Part shown: piece by piece, positions 8,224 through 16,513 of the stretch
How the letters are laid out: each line of letters opens with the position of its first letter
How positions within the stretch are numbered: position 1 is the stretch's first letter
Origin: a virus
DNA length: 44,581 bases
IMG/VR virus record: IMGVR_UViG_3300031963_011114
Span: 1-44,581 of that record
Strand: one strand, 5' to 3'
The notes under the pieces: model-generated
What the model was told of the DNA's origin: nothing
Database searches by the model: none
The model's input: the letters and a program-made list of their open reading frames with translations, nothing else
Made by a program: the position numbers and the translations under genes

Positions 8224-10274
8224 AATTTTATAATTCCTGTCTTTTCGTCATTAAATCCAAAACTAACATAAAAACTATTATCTTCATAAATAGCTCCACA
8301 TGGAAATACAACAATTGGATTAAAATTTGGTAAAAATCTAAAATCCGATTCATTTCCCCAAATAATAGGCTCCTTTGAGATTTCAATAATTTTAAATGGA
8401 GGTTTAGCTTCAAATGTATAATATCCCATAAAATATTGTCGTTTAGGATTTTTCCAAGGAACGCTACTATGAAAGAAATTATAGTATATACCATCTTTCA
8501 GAATTGGATTACTGCCCATGCGCGGTTCTCCAAAGCGCCATGTTTTAGTAATATCAACAAAAGTTTTGTATTCAGTCAATATACGACCGGTGTTATCAAA
8601 TTCTATAACTGTGTGTGGATGCATTTGATACACACATAGAATTTTATCATCATGTACAAAATATGTCCAATTTTTTTGGGAACGAGTATTACTTAAACAA
8701 TTAGATGAATTACCGTCATATACAGGATGAATATTTTCAATATGATTAAACGCACTATCAAATACTAATATTTTTTGATGTATCTTTTCAGAAACATGTA
8801 ATTGATAATTTGCACATCCCACATAAATTTTATTTTGATGAATTAATACTCTTGGATCTTCATATTGTTCGTCTTGAACTTCATCTTTAATTTTTAACGG
8901 AATTTCTTTTATTCCTTCATTTAAGTTAAATAATTTTAACGTGTTATGTGGAATTTTATCTTCATCAATATGGCAATATCTAGTCATCAAATATTTATTA
9001 TTATTAAATTTAAATATTGCTGGATTAAAATAAAAATTATTTGCATCATATGGTAAGTTTAACAACTTAACATTTGAATTTTGAATTTGAATTGGTATGG
9101 AATTATTATTTAATGTAAAATTTGATACACAATATTTTTCTGATTCCATTCCATTCTGATACGCGTTCTGCATCAGTTCAATTGCATGATTTTCATCAGC
9201 ATTAGCCCATACATAATCTTCATTTAAATAATGTTTTTGAGTTATGTATGAATTTACTGGGGATGTGTTATATCTGACCAATCCCGAATAATTTTCTCCT
9301 AAATATTCAACGTGACCTCCATATCCAGTTACAATAAGATTTTTATTGTGTTTATATGCGTCATAAATGCTAAGACCAAATCCTTCAGTGTGAGTTAAAC
9401 TTACATAACAATCAAAATGATAATGCATACTGTGTACTTCATCATGATTTAATTGTTCTTTAATATATACAATAGGTGCGTGATCGGGATATTGAGCAGA
9501 TAATTCATTTAAATATTTAGCACACTCGACTTGTTCTTGTATTGAATAATTTGATCTAAATGTTTTTAAAAATAGTGCAACTTTGTCAGTTGATTTAAAT
9601 GCTTTACAATAAGCATGCAATGTTGCAATTAAATTCTTTCTATCTGTCAATTGTTCTATACAATAGAATTTATAATAATCTTTTATATTTAACAATTTAA
9701 TGTCAGATTTTATTAAAACTACACTTTTCTTTAGTAAGTGTTCAATCGTATATAATTGATTTTGAAAGTCAACAAATATATGCGGTTCAACAATAATAGG
9801 CTTAAATATACCTGCCTTTAAAAATATATTTTTATTCCATTCAGTGGGAACGCTAACATGAGTTACAACACTGTTATTAATACTATCAATCCAATCAGGA
9901 TGTACTTTTTCAAACTCCCAAACGGTTCTTCCAATAATCTGTGTTTTATCAGTAATGTTAAATTTACTGTTAGAAATAAGTTCATTCCATACTAAAGGTA
10001 TGGAATGAACTATAATTGTGGATGGAGTTGACAGTATTACTTTTTTTGATTTGGATATATATAAATCAAAATTAGTATTTTCATTTAATGGCGTTGTACT
10101 AGCAATGTCATATTGTAACCATTGCACATAGTCTTTGTTTTTTACATGATTGTAAATATACCCCTTTGCCGCAGTAGCATATCCACTTGTGCCAATTGCG
10201 CTTATATATGCAATTCTTTTATCTGGAATTGATAATATTCTCTCTGGTAATAGATTAAATTTTGACGTATCCAT
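8220..10274 (-). CDS. Fusion: GT4 glycosyltransferase + GH130-like beta-propeller
   Basis: The 684-residue protein joins two carbohydrate-active domains. Residues 1 to about 390 are GT4-like: IAYISAIGTSGYATAAKGY at the start, YCIEQLTDRKNLIATLHAY at the donor-domain opening, and CYVSLTHTEGFGLSIYDAY as the E-x7-E type block. From about 410 the sequence changes to a five-bladed propeller pattern. FNPAIFKFNNNKYLMTRY, YEDPRVLIHQNKIYV, RFGEPRMGSNPILKDG and VFPCGAIYEDNSFYVSFGF all recall GH130 glycoside phosphorylases and their Arg/Gly/Pro-rich phosphate site, although the exact RGGxP form is altered. The fusion could couple building and trimming of a linkage, or the propeller may only bind glycan. 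It is the first gene of the operon. Confidence 0.72.
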   Translation of the reverse strand: MDTSKFNLLPERILSIPDKRIAYISAIGTSGYATAAKGYIYNHVKNKDYVQWLQYDIASTTPLNENTNFDLYISKSKKVILSTPSTIIVHSIPLVWNELISNSKFNITDKTQIIGRTVWEFEKVHPDWIDSINNSVVTHVSVPTEWNKNIFLKAGIFKPIIVEPHIFVDFQNQLYTIEHLLKKSVVLIKSDIKLLNIKDYYKFYCIEQLTDRKNLIATLHAYCKAFKSTDKVALFLKTFRSNYSIQEQVECAKYLNELSAQYPDHAPIVYIKEQLNHDEVHSMHYHFDCYVSLTHTEGFGLSIYDAYKHNKNLIVTGYGGHVEYLGENYSGLVRYNTSPVNSYITQKHYLNEDYVWANADENHAIELMQNAYQNGMESEKYCVSNFTLNNNSIPIQIQNSNVKLLNLPYDANNFYFNPAIFKFNNNKYLMTRYCHIDEDKIPHNTLKLFNLNEGIKEIPLKIKDEVQDEQYEDPRVLIHQNKIYVGCANYQLHVSEKIHQKILVFDSAFNHIENIHPVYDGNSSNCLSNTRSQKNWTYFVHDDKILCVYQMHPHTVIEFDNTGRILTEYKTFVDITKTWRFGEPRMGSNPILKDGIYYNFFHSSVPWKNPKRQYFMGYYTFEAKPPFKIIEISKEPIIWGNESDFRFLPNFNPIVVFPCGAIYEDNSFYVSFGFNDEKTGIIKL

Positions 10275-10296
10275 TATAACAATTTCTTATAAATAT

Positions 10297-10316
10297 ACGG
10301 ATCATTGATAATCCGT
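10297..10316. repeat. Small inverted repeat before the glycan operon
   Basis: ACGGAT (10297-10302) and ATCCGT (10311-10316) form a 6-bp stem with an 8-base loop in the 51-base gap between the deoxyribosyltransferase-like gene and the GT4-GH130 gene. Read on the minus strand it is followed by an AT-rich stretch, not a clean U-tract. It could be a weak terminator or leader structure at the replication/glycan boundary. Confidence 0.3.
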
Positions 10317-10325
10317 TTAATATAT

Positions 10326-10865
10326 TTATCGAAATTCAGGCTTCAATAATCTCCAACGACTGTTATTAATTTCAATTTCACCACTATCAATTCTTTTCAA
10401 TACATCAACTATTTCTTCTACATTGTTGTAAATGTACTTGTGGTTAAATAATCCCATAATCCATAGTGGACACTGGCGTTTATCACCTACACTAATAAAA
10501 ACAGGTTTGCGTTGCTGACTTGCCAATACAAGTTCATGCATTGTACCATATGTAGGATTTTTTATATCAAAATTAAAGATGAAAAAATCCGATACATCAA
10601 CCAATCGCAAATCTTTACGAATTATTTTCTTCATATGCTCATGCAAGACATCAAATTCCCCATTTGCACGTAGCATTTTTACTGTGCGCTGATTACTTTC
10701 ATCTTCAGGCATATCATCTGTAAACATTCGCTCTAACGGAGAAAGAAATGTTATATTTAACGAATTTAATTCATTTTTAACATAATCTCTCCATGTATTA
10801 GTGCTTGAATTTGCATTTTCAAGATTGCCTGCAAGATAAACCTTGGTTTTATTTAAAATATTCAT
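10326..10865 (-). CDS. Nucleoside 2-deoxyribosyltransferase-like protein
   Basis: The 179-residue protein starts MNILNKTKVYLAGNLENAN; the VYLAG strand-loop is typical of the nucleoside deoxyribosyltransferase superfamily. It continues with a DLRLVDVSDFFIFNFD strand near 83-98, and GTMHELVLASQQRKPVF (about 106-122) matches the G-T-x-x-E-x-x-x-A block that holds the catalytic Glu. These enzymes exchange or hydrolyse bases of deoxynucleosides or dNMPs, which fits a phage that remodels its nucleotide pool. The gene starts in an ATGA overlap with the 66-residue gene, and GGGAGG (10874 down to 10869), inside that gene's end, is its ribosome site. A dNMP glycosidase role is equally possible. Confidence 0.65.
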   Translation of the reverse strand: MNILNKTKVYLAGNLENANSSTNTWRDYVKNELNSLNITFLSPLERMFTDDMPEDESNQRTVKMLRANGEFDVLHEHMKKIIRKDLRLVDVSDFFIFNFDIKNPTYGTMHELVLASQQRKPVFISVGDKRQCPLWIMGLFNHKYIYNNVEEIVDVLKRIDSGEIEINNSRWRLLKPEFR

Positions 10866-11062
10866 TTTCCTCCCAATACGTGTGTTCTAATTCTAACTTT
10901 TTTATTTTTTTCGTATTCACTGAATAAGTGATCGTCGCTATAAGGATATTTTTTTACGATGATTACATATTCATTTTTATATGTGGTAGCGTATGCATTA
11001 TCATACCATGCGTATTTTGAAAAATACGATACTATCTCAGTTAGTTTTTTATCCATTTTCAT
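10862..11062 (-). CDS. Small protein between gp44 and deoxyribosyltransferase-like gene
   Basis: This 66-residue protein (from MKMDKKLTEIVSYF to HVLGGK) starts in an ATGA overlap with the clamp-loader stop, which selects ATG 11062 over the upstream ATG 11089. It is charged and aromatic-rich, has no membrane segment and matches no family I know. In T4 the gene after gp44 is gp62, the clamp-loader small subunit. This protein is too short and unlike gp62, whose likely homologue lies at 38,758. Its last codons hold the ribosome binding site of the next gene. Confidence 0.65.
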   Translation of the reverse strand: MKMDKKLTEIVSYFSKYAWYDNAYATTYKNEYVIIVKKYPYSDDHLFSEYEKNKKVRIRTHVLGGK

Positions 11063-11985
11063 AGTATTTCTAGAAGTTTTGCAATACACGCCATGAAGGC
11101 AATTTCTTTATTCACAATCATGCTGCTTTGATACAAATACTCTGCCACAACCAAAATCGCTGCCGATTGCTGTTTTGGTGCATAATCATCAACACGATCA
11201 AATAAAGTTTGATACAATTCTTCATAGTGACGAATACCACTATCTGCAATCAACTGTCTAATTTTATTGAATCCGGTGGCAGCGTTGGATTCCGACTTCA
11301 AAATCTCAACAAGCTGATTTTTAGTATTGTATGAAGACGAATTTAATTCTGCGATTTTAATCTCACCATTCAACACGCTCTGTTGTGCAAAATTTAACAC
11401 TTTACGAATATCAGGATAATATGTGTTAACAATATAACCCAAATCTTCCATTGTGTGCTGTATGTTTTCGGCATGCAACACATTTTTTAGATGGATTGCC
11501 ACATCTTTCTTTTGCAGAGGACTAATTTCAAAACACTGACAACGTGAATACAATGGCTCACTAATCTTTTCAATATAGTTACAGGTTAGAATGAATCGTG
11601 TAGTCAATGCATACGTCTCCATAATGTTACGTAATGCCGCCTGTGAATTGTGTGTGAGATAATCTGCTTCGTCCAAAATAATGATCTTCAATTCAGAAAA
11701 TCCAACATTTGAGGCAAAATCTTTAATTTTTGTACGAACGTTATCAACATTGTTTTCGTCCGATGCGTTAATATACATTGCATCGCACTCAACATTCTTG
11801 ATAATCAGCTTTGCCAAGGTTGTCTTGCCGGTTCCCGCAGTGCCATGAAATAACAGATGTGGGATGTTCTTTGAATCAATAAATTTACGAATTGTAGCAA
11901 TCAAATTTGGATTACTTACATATTCATCCAAAGATGAAGGACGATATTTTTCAGGCCAGATAGTATGATGTTCTTGTGTAGTCAT
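11059..11985 (-). CDS. 44: Clamp-loader large subunit (gp44-like AAA+ ATPase)
   Basis: The 308-residue protein is an RFC/gp44-type AAA+ ATPase that, with the small subunit, opens the sliding clamp and loads it on primer-template DNA. WPEKYRPSSLDEYV (10-23) is the conserved N-terminal RFC box. GTAGTGKTT (48-56) is Walker A, IILDEADYL (102-110) is Walker B, FILTCNY (131-137) is sensor 1 and SRCQ (147-150) carries the arginine finger. Length is close to T4 gp44 (about 319). It lies directly after the clamp gene, as in T4. Its stop overlaps the 66-residue gene as ATGA. The symbol follows T4 numbering. Confidence 0.95.
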   Translation of the reverse strand: MTTQEHHTIWPEKYRPSSLDEYVSNPNLIATIRKFIDSKNIPHLLFHGTAGTGKTTLAKLIIKNVECDAMYINASDENNVDNVRTKIKDFASNVGFSELKIIILDEADYLTHNSQAALRNIMETYALTTRFILTCNYIEKISEPLYSRCQCFEISPLQKKDVAIHLKNVLHAENIQHTMEDLGYIVNTYYPDIRKVLNFAQQSVLNGEIKIAELNSSSYNTKNQLVEILKSESNAATGFNKIRQLIADSGIRHYEELYQTLFDRVDDYAPKQQSAAILVVAEYLYQSSMIVNKEIAFMACIAKLLEIL

Positions 11986-11988
11986 ATA

Positions 11989-12759
11989 TTATTTAACAGT
12001 AAGACCGGTTACGTGATAGGTTGCAATGATGTCGCCGCTTGTAAATTGAGCAGTTGCCATAGGCTTAGTAACACCCAATTTGAGAATTGTATCGGTAGCA
12101 TCTTTATTTGCTACCAAAATTTGCTTCAAATACTCAGAACTAAAACCAAGTGACGATGGAAGTGTATCTTTCCCATTTGCAGTTTTAGGCAAATATTTAA
12201 TTTTTGAAGTGTTTAATGACTTGTTTGCACCTTGAATATGGCCGAATACCATTTCAAGTTTATTATCCTTGTTCATTTGAAATACTACATTCTCGCTATC
12301 GGACAATGCAGTTGTACTAGCAATATAAGTGTCAATAAAGTCTCTATCAAGCACGATTTCTACTTCAAACGGAGGTTCATTGACCTTCTTGATGGTCTTT
12401 ACCACTTCATTTGCTCGCAATACATTAATATCAGCGGTTACATATTCCATCTCAATATTACCAGAATTTACTACAATATTGTAAATTTTGCCATTGTTGT
12501 CTTGTTTGACGGACAATTTGATATCCGCATCCAGTGCATTCAACATCTTCAATAGCTTGGTGGTATCATTTACTGCAAACTCGGTTGTTGGAATTTCTTC
12601 AAAATTATTTAGTTCAACTACTACGCTCAGTACATAATTTGGAGTACACGCTGCCATTCGTAGCTGCTTTTTATCATTCAGTACCTTCCAAATTGAAGTT
12701 TCCATAAAATTTGCAAGATAATACTTCTTAATCATCGATTCTAATGTAGATTTAATCAT
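11989..12759 (-). CDS. 45: DNA polymerase sliding clamp (gp45-like)
   Basis: The 256-residue protein resembles the T4 gp45 trimeric clamp that tethers the polymerase and, in T4, also activates late transcription. It lacks sharp motifs, but the succession of beta strands with small polar loops, the IPTTEFAVNDTTKLLKML segment (about 56-73) and the C-terminal DIIATYHVTGLTV strand fit gp45-type clamps. The position between polymerase and clamp-loader genes is decisive. It is somewhat longer than T4 gp45 (228). ATG 12759 follows a hairpin and U-rich run with no Shine-Dalgarno site. ATG 12735 is an alternative but would remove the first helix. Confidence 0.85.
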   Translation of the reverse strand: MIKSTLESMIKKYYLANFMETSIWKVLNDKKQLRMAACTPNYVLSVVVELNNFEEIPTTEFAVNDTTKLLKMLNALDADIKLSVKQDNNGKIYNIVVNSGNIEMEYVTADINVLRANEVVKTIKKVNEPPFEVEIVLDRDFIDTYIASTTALSDSENVVFQMNKDNKLEMVFGHIQGANKSLNTSKIKYLPKTANGKDTLPSSLGFSSEYLKQILVANKDATDTILKLGVTKPMATAQFTSGDIIATYHVTGLTVK

Positions 12760-12767
12760 AAAAGAAA

Positions 12768-12810
12768 AACTGCTCGGTTATAAGTTACGCCACACTATAG
12801 CCGAGCAGTT
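12768..12810 (-). terminator. Hairpin with U-rich tail abutting the gp45 start codon
   Basis: Arms CCGAGCAGTT (12801-12810) and AACTGCTCGG (12768-12777) form a perfect 10-bp stem with a 23-base loop. On the minus strand the stem is followed by TTTCTTTT and then directly by the ATG of gp45 (12759). It lies after the polymerase stop (12829). It may be an attenuating terminator, an RNA processing site or a translational operator; the lack of a Shine-Dalgarno site before gp45 makes the last plausible. Confidence 0.55.
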
Positions 12811-12828
12811 GTAGGTTGTCCAGTTTAT

Positions 12829-15360
12829 TTACTCACAATCAAATATAATATTCATTGTGTTCATGCTGTATTGATCTGGATAATTCCACTTCAATACGTT
12901 GTAAAAGTCTTCTAATTTGCTTTTGAGTTCTTTTTGATACATCAATTTACGATCAATGTATTTCTCAATAAAATCAAGAATTTCTTTAGGATCGGTGCCG
13001 TCAGCTTTCATAGCCAATGCATCAATACCATAGTCATTCTCAATTAAATACACCCACTTGATTTTTTGTCCATGCATCAGTTTTGGATATTTAGTGTCAA
13101 GTTTCCAAAACTCAAGCAAATCATTGTAAGCAAGACCAGCTTTTACTTGAGCAGGAGTACCCAATATAAAATTAAAAGGTACACGATTATTAGGATCATA
13201 ATTTTTACCTTTATCCATACTTACAAACTTGATACTTGTGTTTTTTGCAAGTTCAATGATCGGCACGTCGTTCAATGTCAATTCAAACTCATAAATTTTC
13301 TGATTGATGATCTTCATGTCAGTCTTTTTAAGAATGTCAATCAAAAAGTCATTCATAAATTTTCTGAATCGAATTGGAAAACTTGTACGAACTACGTCGA
13401 TACCTTTGATTTCTAGTTCATCACATTCAACACCATTTTTATTAATAATGAACTGTGTATAACGTTTCTTAGCCAGCCAAAATGAACTCTTGGCAATAAC
13501 TTCTTGTTTTGCTTCAAATTCATGATGTTTCAAATGAAAGGCTCGTTGTGCCATTACATCAAAGATTTTATTAACAAACGTCTGTACCTCTGAACAAATT
13601 TTCAATGTTGTTTTGATCATTAACTCTTCGTTGTTAACATCAATTTCTGGCATGGTTCGTTCAATAATAGGCAATGCGCTTGCAAAGCAACTGTCTGTAT
13701 CAGTGTAGATGACATAATCACCGTCATCTTTTAGAATATCCTGATAATATTGATTGATTGCTTTACCTGCCGTTTGAATAATGGTTACACCACTCTTCGT
13801 AACAGCTTCTGCATTGTCTTTATCGTAAAATCTAAAAATTGGCAATCCAAGCACACCATAAGCACTGTTCAACATAATCTTTTGTACCAACTGACGTTGA
13901 TTATAAAATTGATACATTTCTTTGTTGTTTTCTTTAGCATACTTCTTTTCCAATTTACGCATCTCAACACGTTCATCAAACCACTTGGATAGAATCGATG
14001 GAATAACACCTTTCTTATCCAATTTGTACAAGCAACCGTTGCTCGAAACACTCAAGTTTTGCTGAGTCAACAATTTATGAAATTCATCCATAGTATATGG
14101 ATTGCCCGCAATAAATACTTTTTCAAGTTTGCCGGAAAGATACGCTTCTACATCCCAACTATCAATCTTACCAACTTTCGTTTCTGGACTAATATTGAGA
14201 CTAATCATGATTTTTGGATACATACTGGTCAAGTCCAAGTCAAATACATATTCGTACCGACCCGGAATTGGATCTTTCACATATGCACCTTCAAATCCTT
14301 CTTCGTTAGCTTCCAAACGCTGCTCATATTCTTCCTTGCCCTCCATTGGTTTATTTGGAGCAATAAGACCACCATTACGGCGCAAATATGTCAATATTGC
14401 ACCTTCTAGGTATCGACTGCTCCATGCAAAGTTTTCATATGGAACATGACCTGTGTGACAAATTTTACGGGCCAATTCAATATATTGTTTGAGTTTATCA
14501 ATCTCAACAACAATTTTTACGTCGTTGATATTGTAACGAATATACTTTTCCAAATCAGTCTTATACAAATGATCAAGACTTCCTTCAAATTCCACCTTAC
14601 CAATACCGACAAATTTGCGGCCAATTGGATCAAGTGCATACGAAGGTTCACGCTTGTCTGAATATTTCTTGAACAATTCAAGATAATCCAAACAACTAAT
14701 ACCCGCTATCACCAACCGTTTGCTCCAATCGTTGATATAACAAATATCAATGGGACTCAATCGCTTTGAATGCTCTTTTCCCATTACATTCGTAATACGA
14801 TTATACAGATAAGGCATATCAAATCCATCAATATTCCAACCTGTAACAATGGTAAATCCGAGTTCATTCCATTTGTTTAGGAACTTGCTCAATAGATTAT
14901 ATTCGTTGTCACTAGAAATAATTTCTATACCATCAATAGAATTGGTTTTTACCCGATTGTCTTTATCAAGTAGAAATGCAATATATTTGCCGCCTACATA
15001 ATCATACAATGCAATTGCAGTGATTTCTTTATCGCCCTTTTCAACGGTTGGAAACCCACCTTCGCTGTCCGTTTCAATATCGATGCAACCAATACGATGT
15101 CCTTTGGATACATCATCACTGGACTCGTACAAGTCAATTAAAATTTTGGTTTCAATTGGAATATCCGAGCCAAAAAGTGATGGATCTCTAGGATTAAAAA
15201 ATGTGACTCGTTCTAGTTCGTCACCATAAATACTACGATAACGTCCACCGGGACGCTTACGAAATGCATAGTTTTGAAAAGGTATATTTTGATAACCACC
15301 TTCATCATCCCATAGATGAACAGTGTTTGTTTTTTTATCTACGAATATATTTTGATACAT
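12829..15360 (-). CDS. 43: Family B replicative DNA polymerase (gp43-like)
   Basis: The 843-residue enzyme has both exonuclease and polymerase sites. Exo I is CIDIETDSEGG (D94/E96), Exo II NIDGFD (176-181) and Exo III Y276-x3-D280. Polymerase motif A is DLTSMYP (376-382), motif B KIMLNSAYG (494-502) and motif C YTDTDS (552-557). All metal-binding acids are present, so 3'-5' proofreading and synthesis should be active. It is slightly shorter than T4 gp43 (898). The C-terminus (FYNVLKWNYPDQYS and onward) is where a clamp-binding tail would be. It is the second gene after a promoter at 15716 and is followed by the clamp and clamp loader, the T4-like order of interacting parts. Confidence 0.97.
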   Translation of the reverse strand: MYQNIFVDKKTNTVHLWDDEGGYQNIPFQNYAFRKRPGGRYRSIYGDELERVTFFNPRDPSLFGSDIPIETKILIDLYESSDDVSKGHRIGCIDIETDSEGGFPTVEKGDKEITAIALYDYVGGKYIAFLLDKDNRVKTNSIDGIEIISSDNEYNLLSKFLNKWNELGFTIVTGWNIDGFDMPYLYNRITNVMGKEHSKRLSPIDICYINDWSKRLVIAGISCLDYLELFKKYSDKREPSYALDPIGRKFVGIGKVEFEGSLDHLYKTDLEKYIRYNINDVKIVVEIDKLKQYIELARKICHTGHVPYENFAWSSRYLEGAILTYLRRNGGLIAPNKPMEGKEEYEQRLEANEEGFEGAYVKDPIPGRYEYVFDLDLTSMYPKIMISLNISPETKVGKIDSWDVEAYLSGKLEKVFIAGNPYTMDEFHKLLTQQNLSVSSNGCLYKLDKKGVIPSILSKWFDERVEMRKLEKKYAKENNKEMYQFYNQRQLVQKIMLNSAYGVLGLPIFRFYDKDNAEAVTKSGVTIIQTAGKAINQYYQDILKDDGDYVIYTDTDSCFASALPIIERTMPEIDVNNEELMIKTTLKICSEVQTFVNKIFDVMAQRAFHLKHHEFEAKQEVIAKSSFWLAKKRYTQFIINKNGVECDELEIKGIDVVRTSFPIRFRKFMNDFLIDILKKTDMKIINQKIYEFELTLNDVPIIELAKNTSIKFVSMDKGKNYDPNNRVPFNFILGTPAQVKAGLAYNDLLEFWKLDTKYPKLMHGQKIKWVYLIENDYGIDALAMKADGTDPKEILDFIEKYIDRKLMYQKELKSKLEDFYNVLKWNYPDQYSMNTMNIIFDCE

Positions 15361-15369
15361 AATTGTATA

Positions 15370-15681
15370 TTACACCGACGTTGAATCAGGATTGGGAGTG
15401 TCGTTCGGGGTCTCGACAGACGACGAAACGGGTGGAACCGGGGGAACAATTGGTGCCATATTTAATTTTTGTCGCAACGACTCATAAATCGACTTATATT
15501 CGTCTTTAACAGCCAATTCAATTTGATCCACTCTAGATCGAATAGCATGTGGTTTGATGGCGCAAAATACAGATGGCTCCAATTCCACACCAGCCAATAC
15601 AGGTGGAGTAGTTTTGTTGACGGCATACCACAACATTTCGATTTCGTCTTCTGTCAGTGACTTGAATTCTTCCAATCTCAT
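15370..15681 (-). CDS. Small protein upstream of DNA polymerase
   Basis: This 103-residue protein has a helical N-terminal half (MRLEEFKSLTEDEIEMLWYAV) and a Pro/Val/Ser/Thr-rich tail from about residue 75 (APIVPPVPPVSSSVE) that is probably disordered. I do not recognise the family. Its stop is 9 bases from the polymerase start, so the two are co-transcribed. ATG 15681 lies only 6 bases past the -10 box of a good promoter, so its mRNA may be leaderless. A role as a polymerase accessory or small regulatory protein is speculation from position. Confidence 0.7.
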   Translation of the reverse strand: MRLEEFKSLTEDEIEMLWYAVNKTTPPVLAGVELEPSVFCAIKPHAIRSRVDQIELAVKDEYKSIYESLRQKLNMAPIVPPVPPVSSSVETPNDTPNPDSTSV

Positions 15682-15687
15682 GCTATC

Positions 15688-15716
15688 AAACTACCACAGA
15701 AAAGGAAAGTAGTCAA
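15688..15716 (-). promoter_or_regulatory. Promoter of the polymerase operon, possibly leaderless
   Basis: TTGACT (15716 down to 15711), 17-base spacer, TAGTTT (15693 down to 15688), then 6 bases to ATG 15681. The -35 box matches the sigma70 consensus at 5 of 6 positions; the -10 box is weaker. A start 7 bases past the -10 box would be the A of the ATG itself. The -35 box overlaps the stop of the FecR-like gene. Confidence 0.6.
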
Positions 15717-16471
15717 CGTATTTTAACACCAACTACATCTTTGTTAACAACGATAAATTTAATATTTGATTGTATTTCATTTAATGTTGTCAATTCTGCA
15801 CTCAATTCTTTATTATCTGTATCATCCAATGATTTAAGGCTAAACATATTTTGTTTTTTCATATGTTCCGCTGTGCGGCCTTGTAATTTTGGTGCAGGAA
15901 TCACAACCAACATATTTTTTTCTTTTACAACCTGAGTATACTTGCTAATACTATCCATTACAGTTGCTTCTCCTTCCAAGACAATAAATAATAAACTTTT
16001 TTCTTCGCTTCGAATTATAAATTTGCCACTTTTAATTACAATACTTGCCATCGAAGTAGAAACAATCATTGGATTTTCTTCAGTAAATTCCGATTTTACA
16101 TTCACTTGAGCAGATCCAAATAAGCTTAAATTTAAATTTGATGTAGTATACGTTGCAATATCCGGCAATTCATTTATATTGTTAAATGATTGATCAAATG
16201 AATCTATACTAAGTTTACTATTGTCATTCAATTTAACGATTACATCTGTACTAAAAGCTACTATACTCTCATTGTTTGTATTTGAAATTGTATAAATCGC
16301 ATCTTTACAATCATACGTTTGTTTTACAACCAATGCTGATGTTGTTAATTTATTATTTGTAATGTTGTCCAAAGTACTTGTTGTGCTTGATACAACATAA
16401 AATTTTCCGTCTGCCAATGCTGCAACAGACAAACAAAATGTCAATAAAAATAAAATAAAGGCGTGTTTCAT
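15713..16471 (-). CDS. Exported FecR-like domain protein
   Basis: Starting at ATG 16471 the 252-residue protein opens with a classical signal peptide, MKHAFILFLLTFCLSVAALAD: a positive start, a hydrophobic core and an A-L-A cleavage site at about residue 20. The mature part is beta-rich. GSAQVNVKSEF near 114 and the run from MIVSTSMASIVI to LEGEATVMD, ending in VVIPAPK (about 130-190), resemble the FecR beta-domain, which senses or scaffolds in the periplasm. No kinase or anchor is visible. It is expected to leave the cytoplasm during infection, which is unusual beside replication genes. The start is divergent from the nuclease gene with 42 bases between them. A role at the cell envelope, such as exclusion, is possible but unproven. 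Confidence 0.65.
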   Translation of the reverse strand: MKHAFILFLLTFCLSVAALADGKFYVVSSTTSTLDNITNNKLTTSALVVKQTYDCKDAIYTISNTNNESIVAFSTDVIVKLNDNSKLSIDSFDQSFNNINELPDIATYTTSNLNLSLFGSAQVNVKSEFTEENPMIVSTSMASIVIKSGKFIIRSEEKSLLFIVLEGEATVMDSISKYTQVVKEKNMLVVIPAPKLQGRTAEHMKKQNMFSLKSLDDTDNKELSAELTTLNEIQSNIKFIVVNKDVVGVKIR

Positions 16472-16477
16472 AATAAC

Positions 16478-16506
16478 TAGACACAGCGAGTTTTCTGCTG
16501 TATGGT
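16478..16506 (+). promoter_or_regulatory. Promoter of the nuclease gene, possibly leaderless
   Basis: TAGACA (16478-16483), 17-base spacer, TATGGT (16501-16506), then 7 bases to ATG 16514. The same -10 hexamer and spacing occur before the UvsE gene. It lies in the 42-base divergent gap and may head the long plus-strand unit. Confidence 0.5.
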
Positions 16507-16513
16507 TATACAT

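Noticed and set aside
13066-14661. Several plus-strand frames of 70-116 codons inside the polymerase gene
   Set aside because: They are antisense to conserved polymerase and exonuclease motifs and have no start signals.
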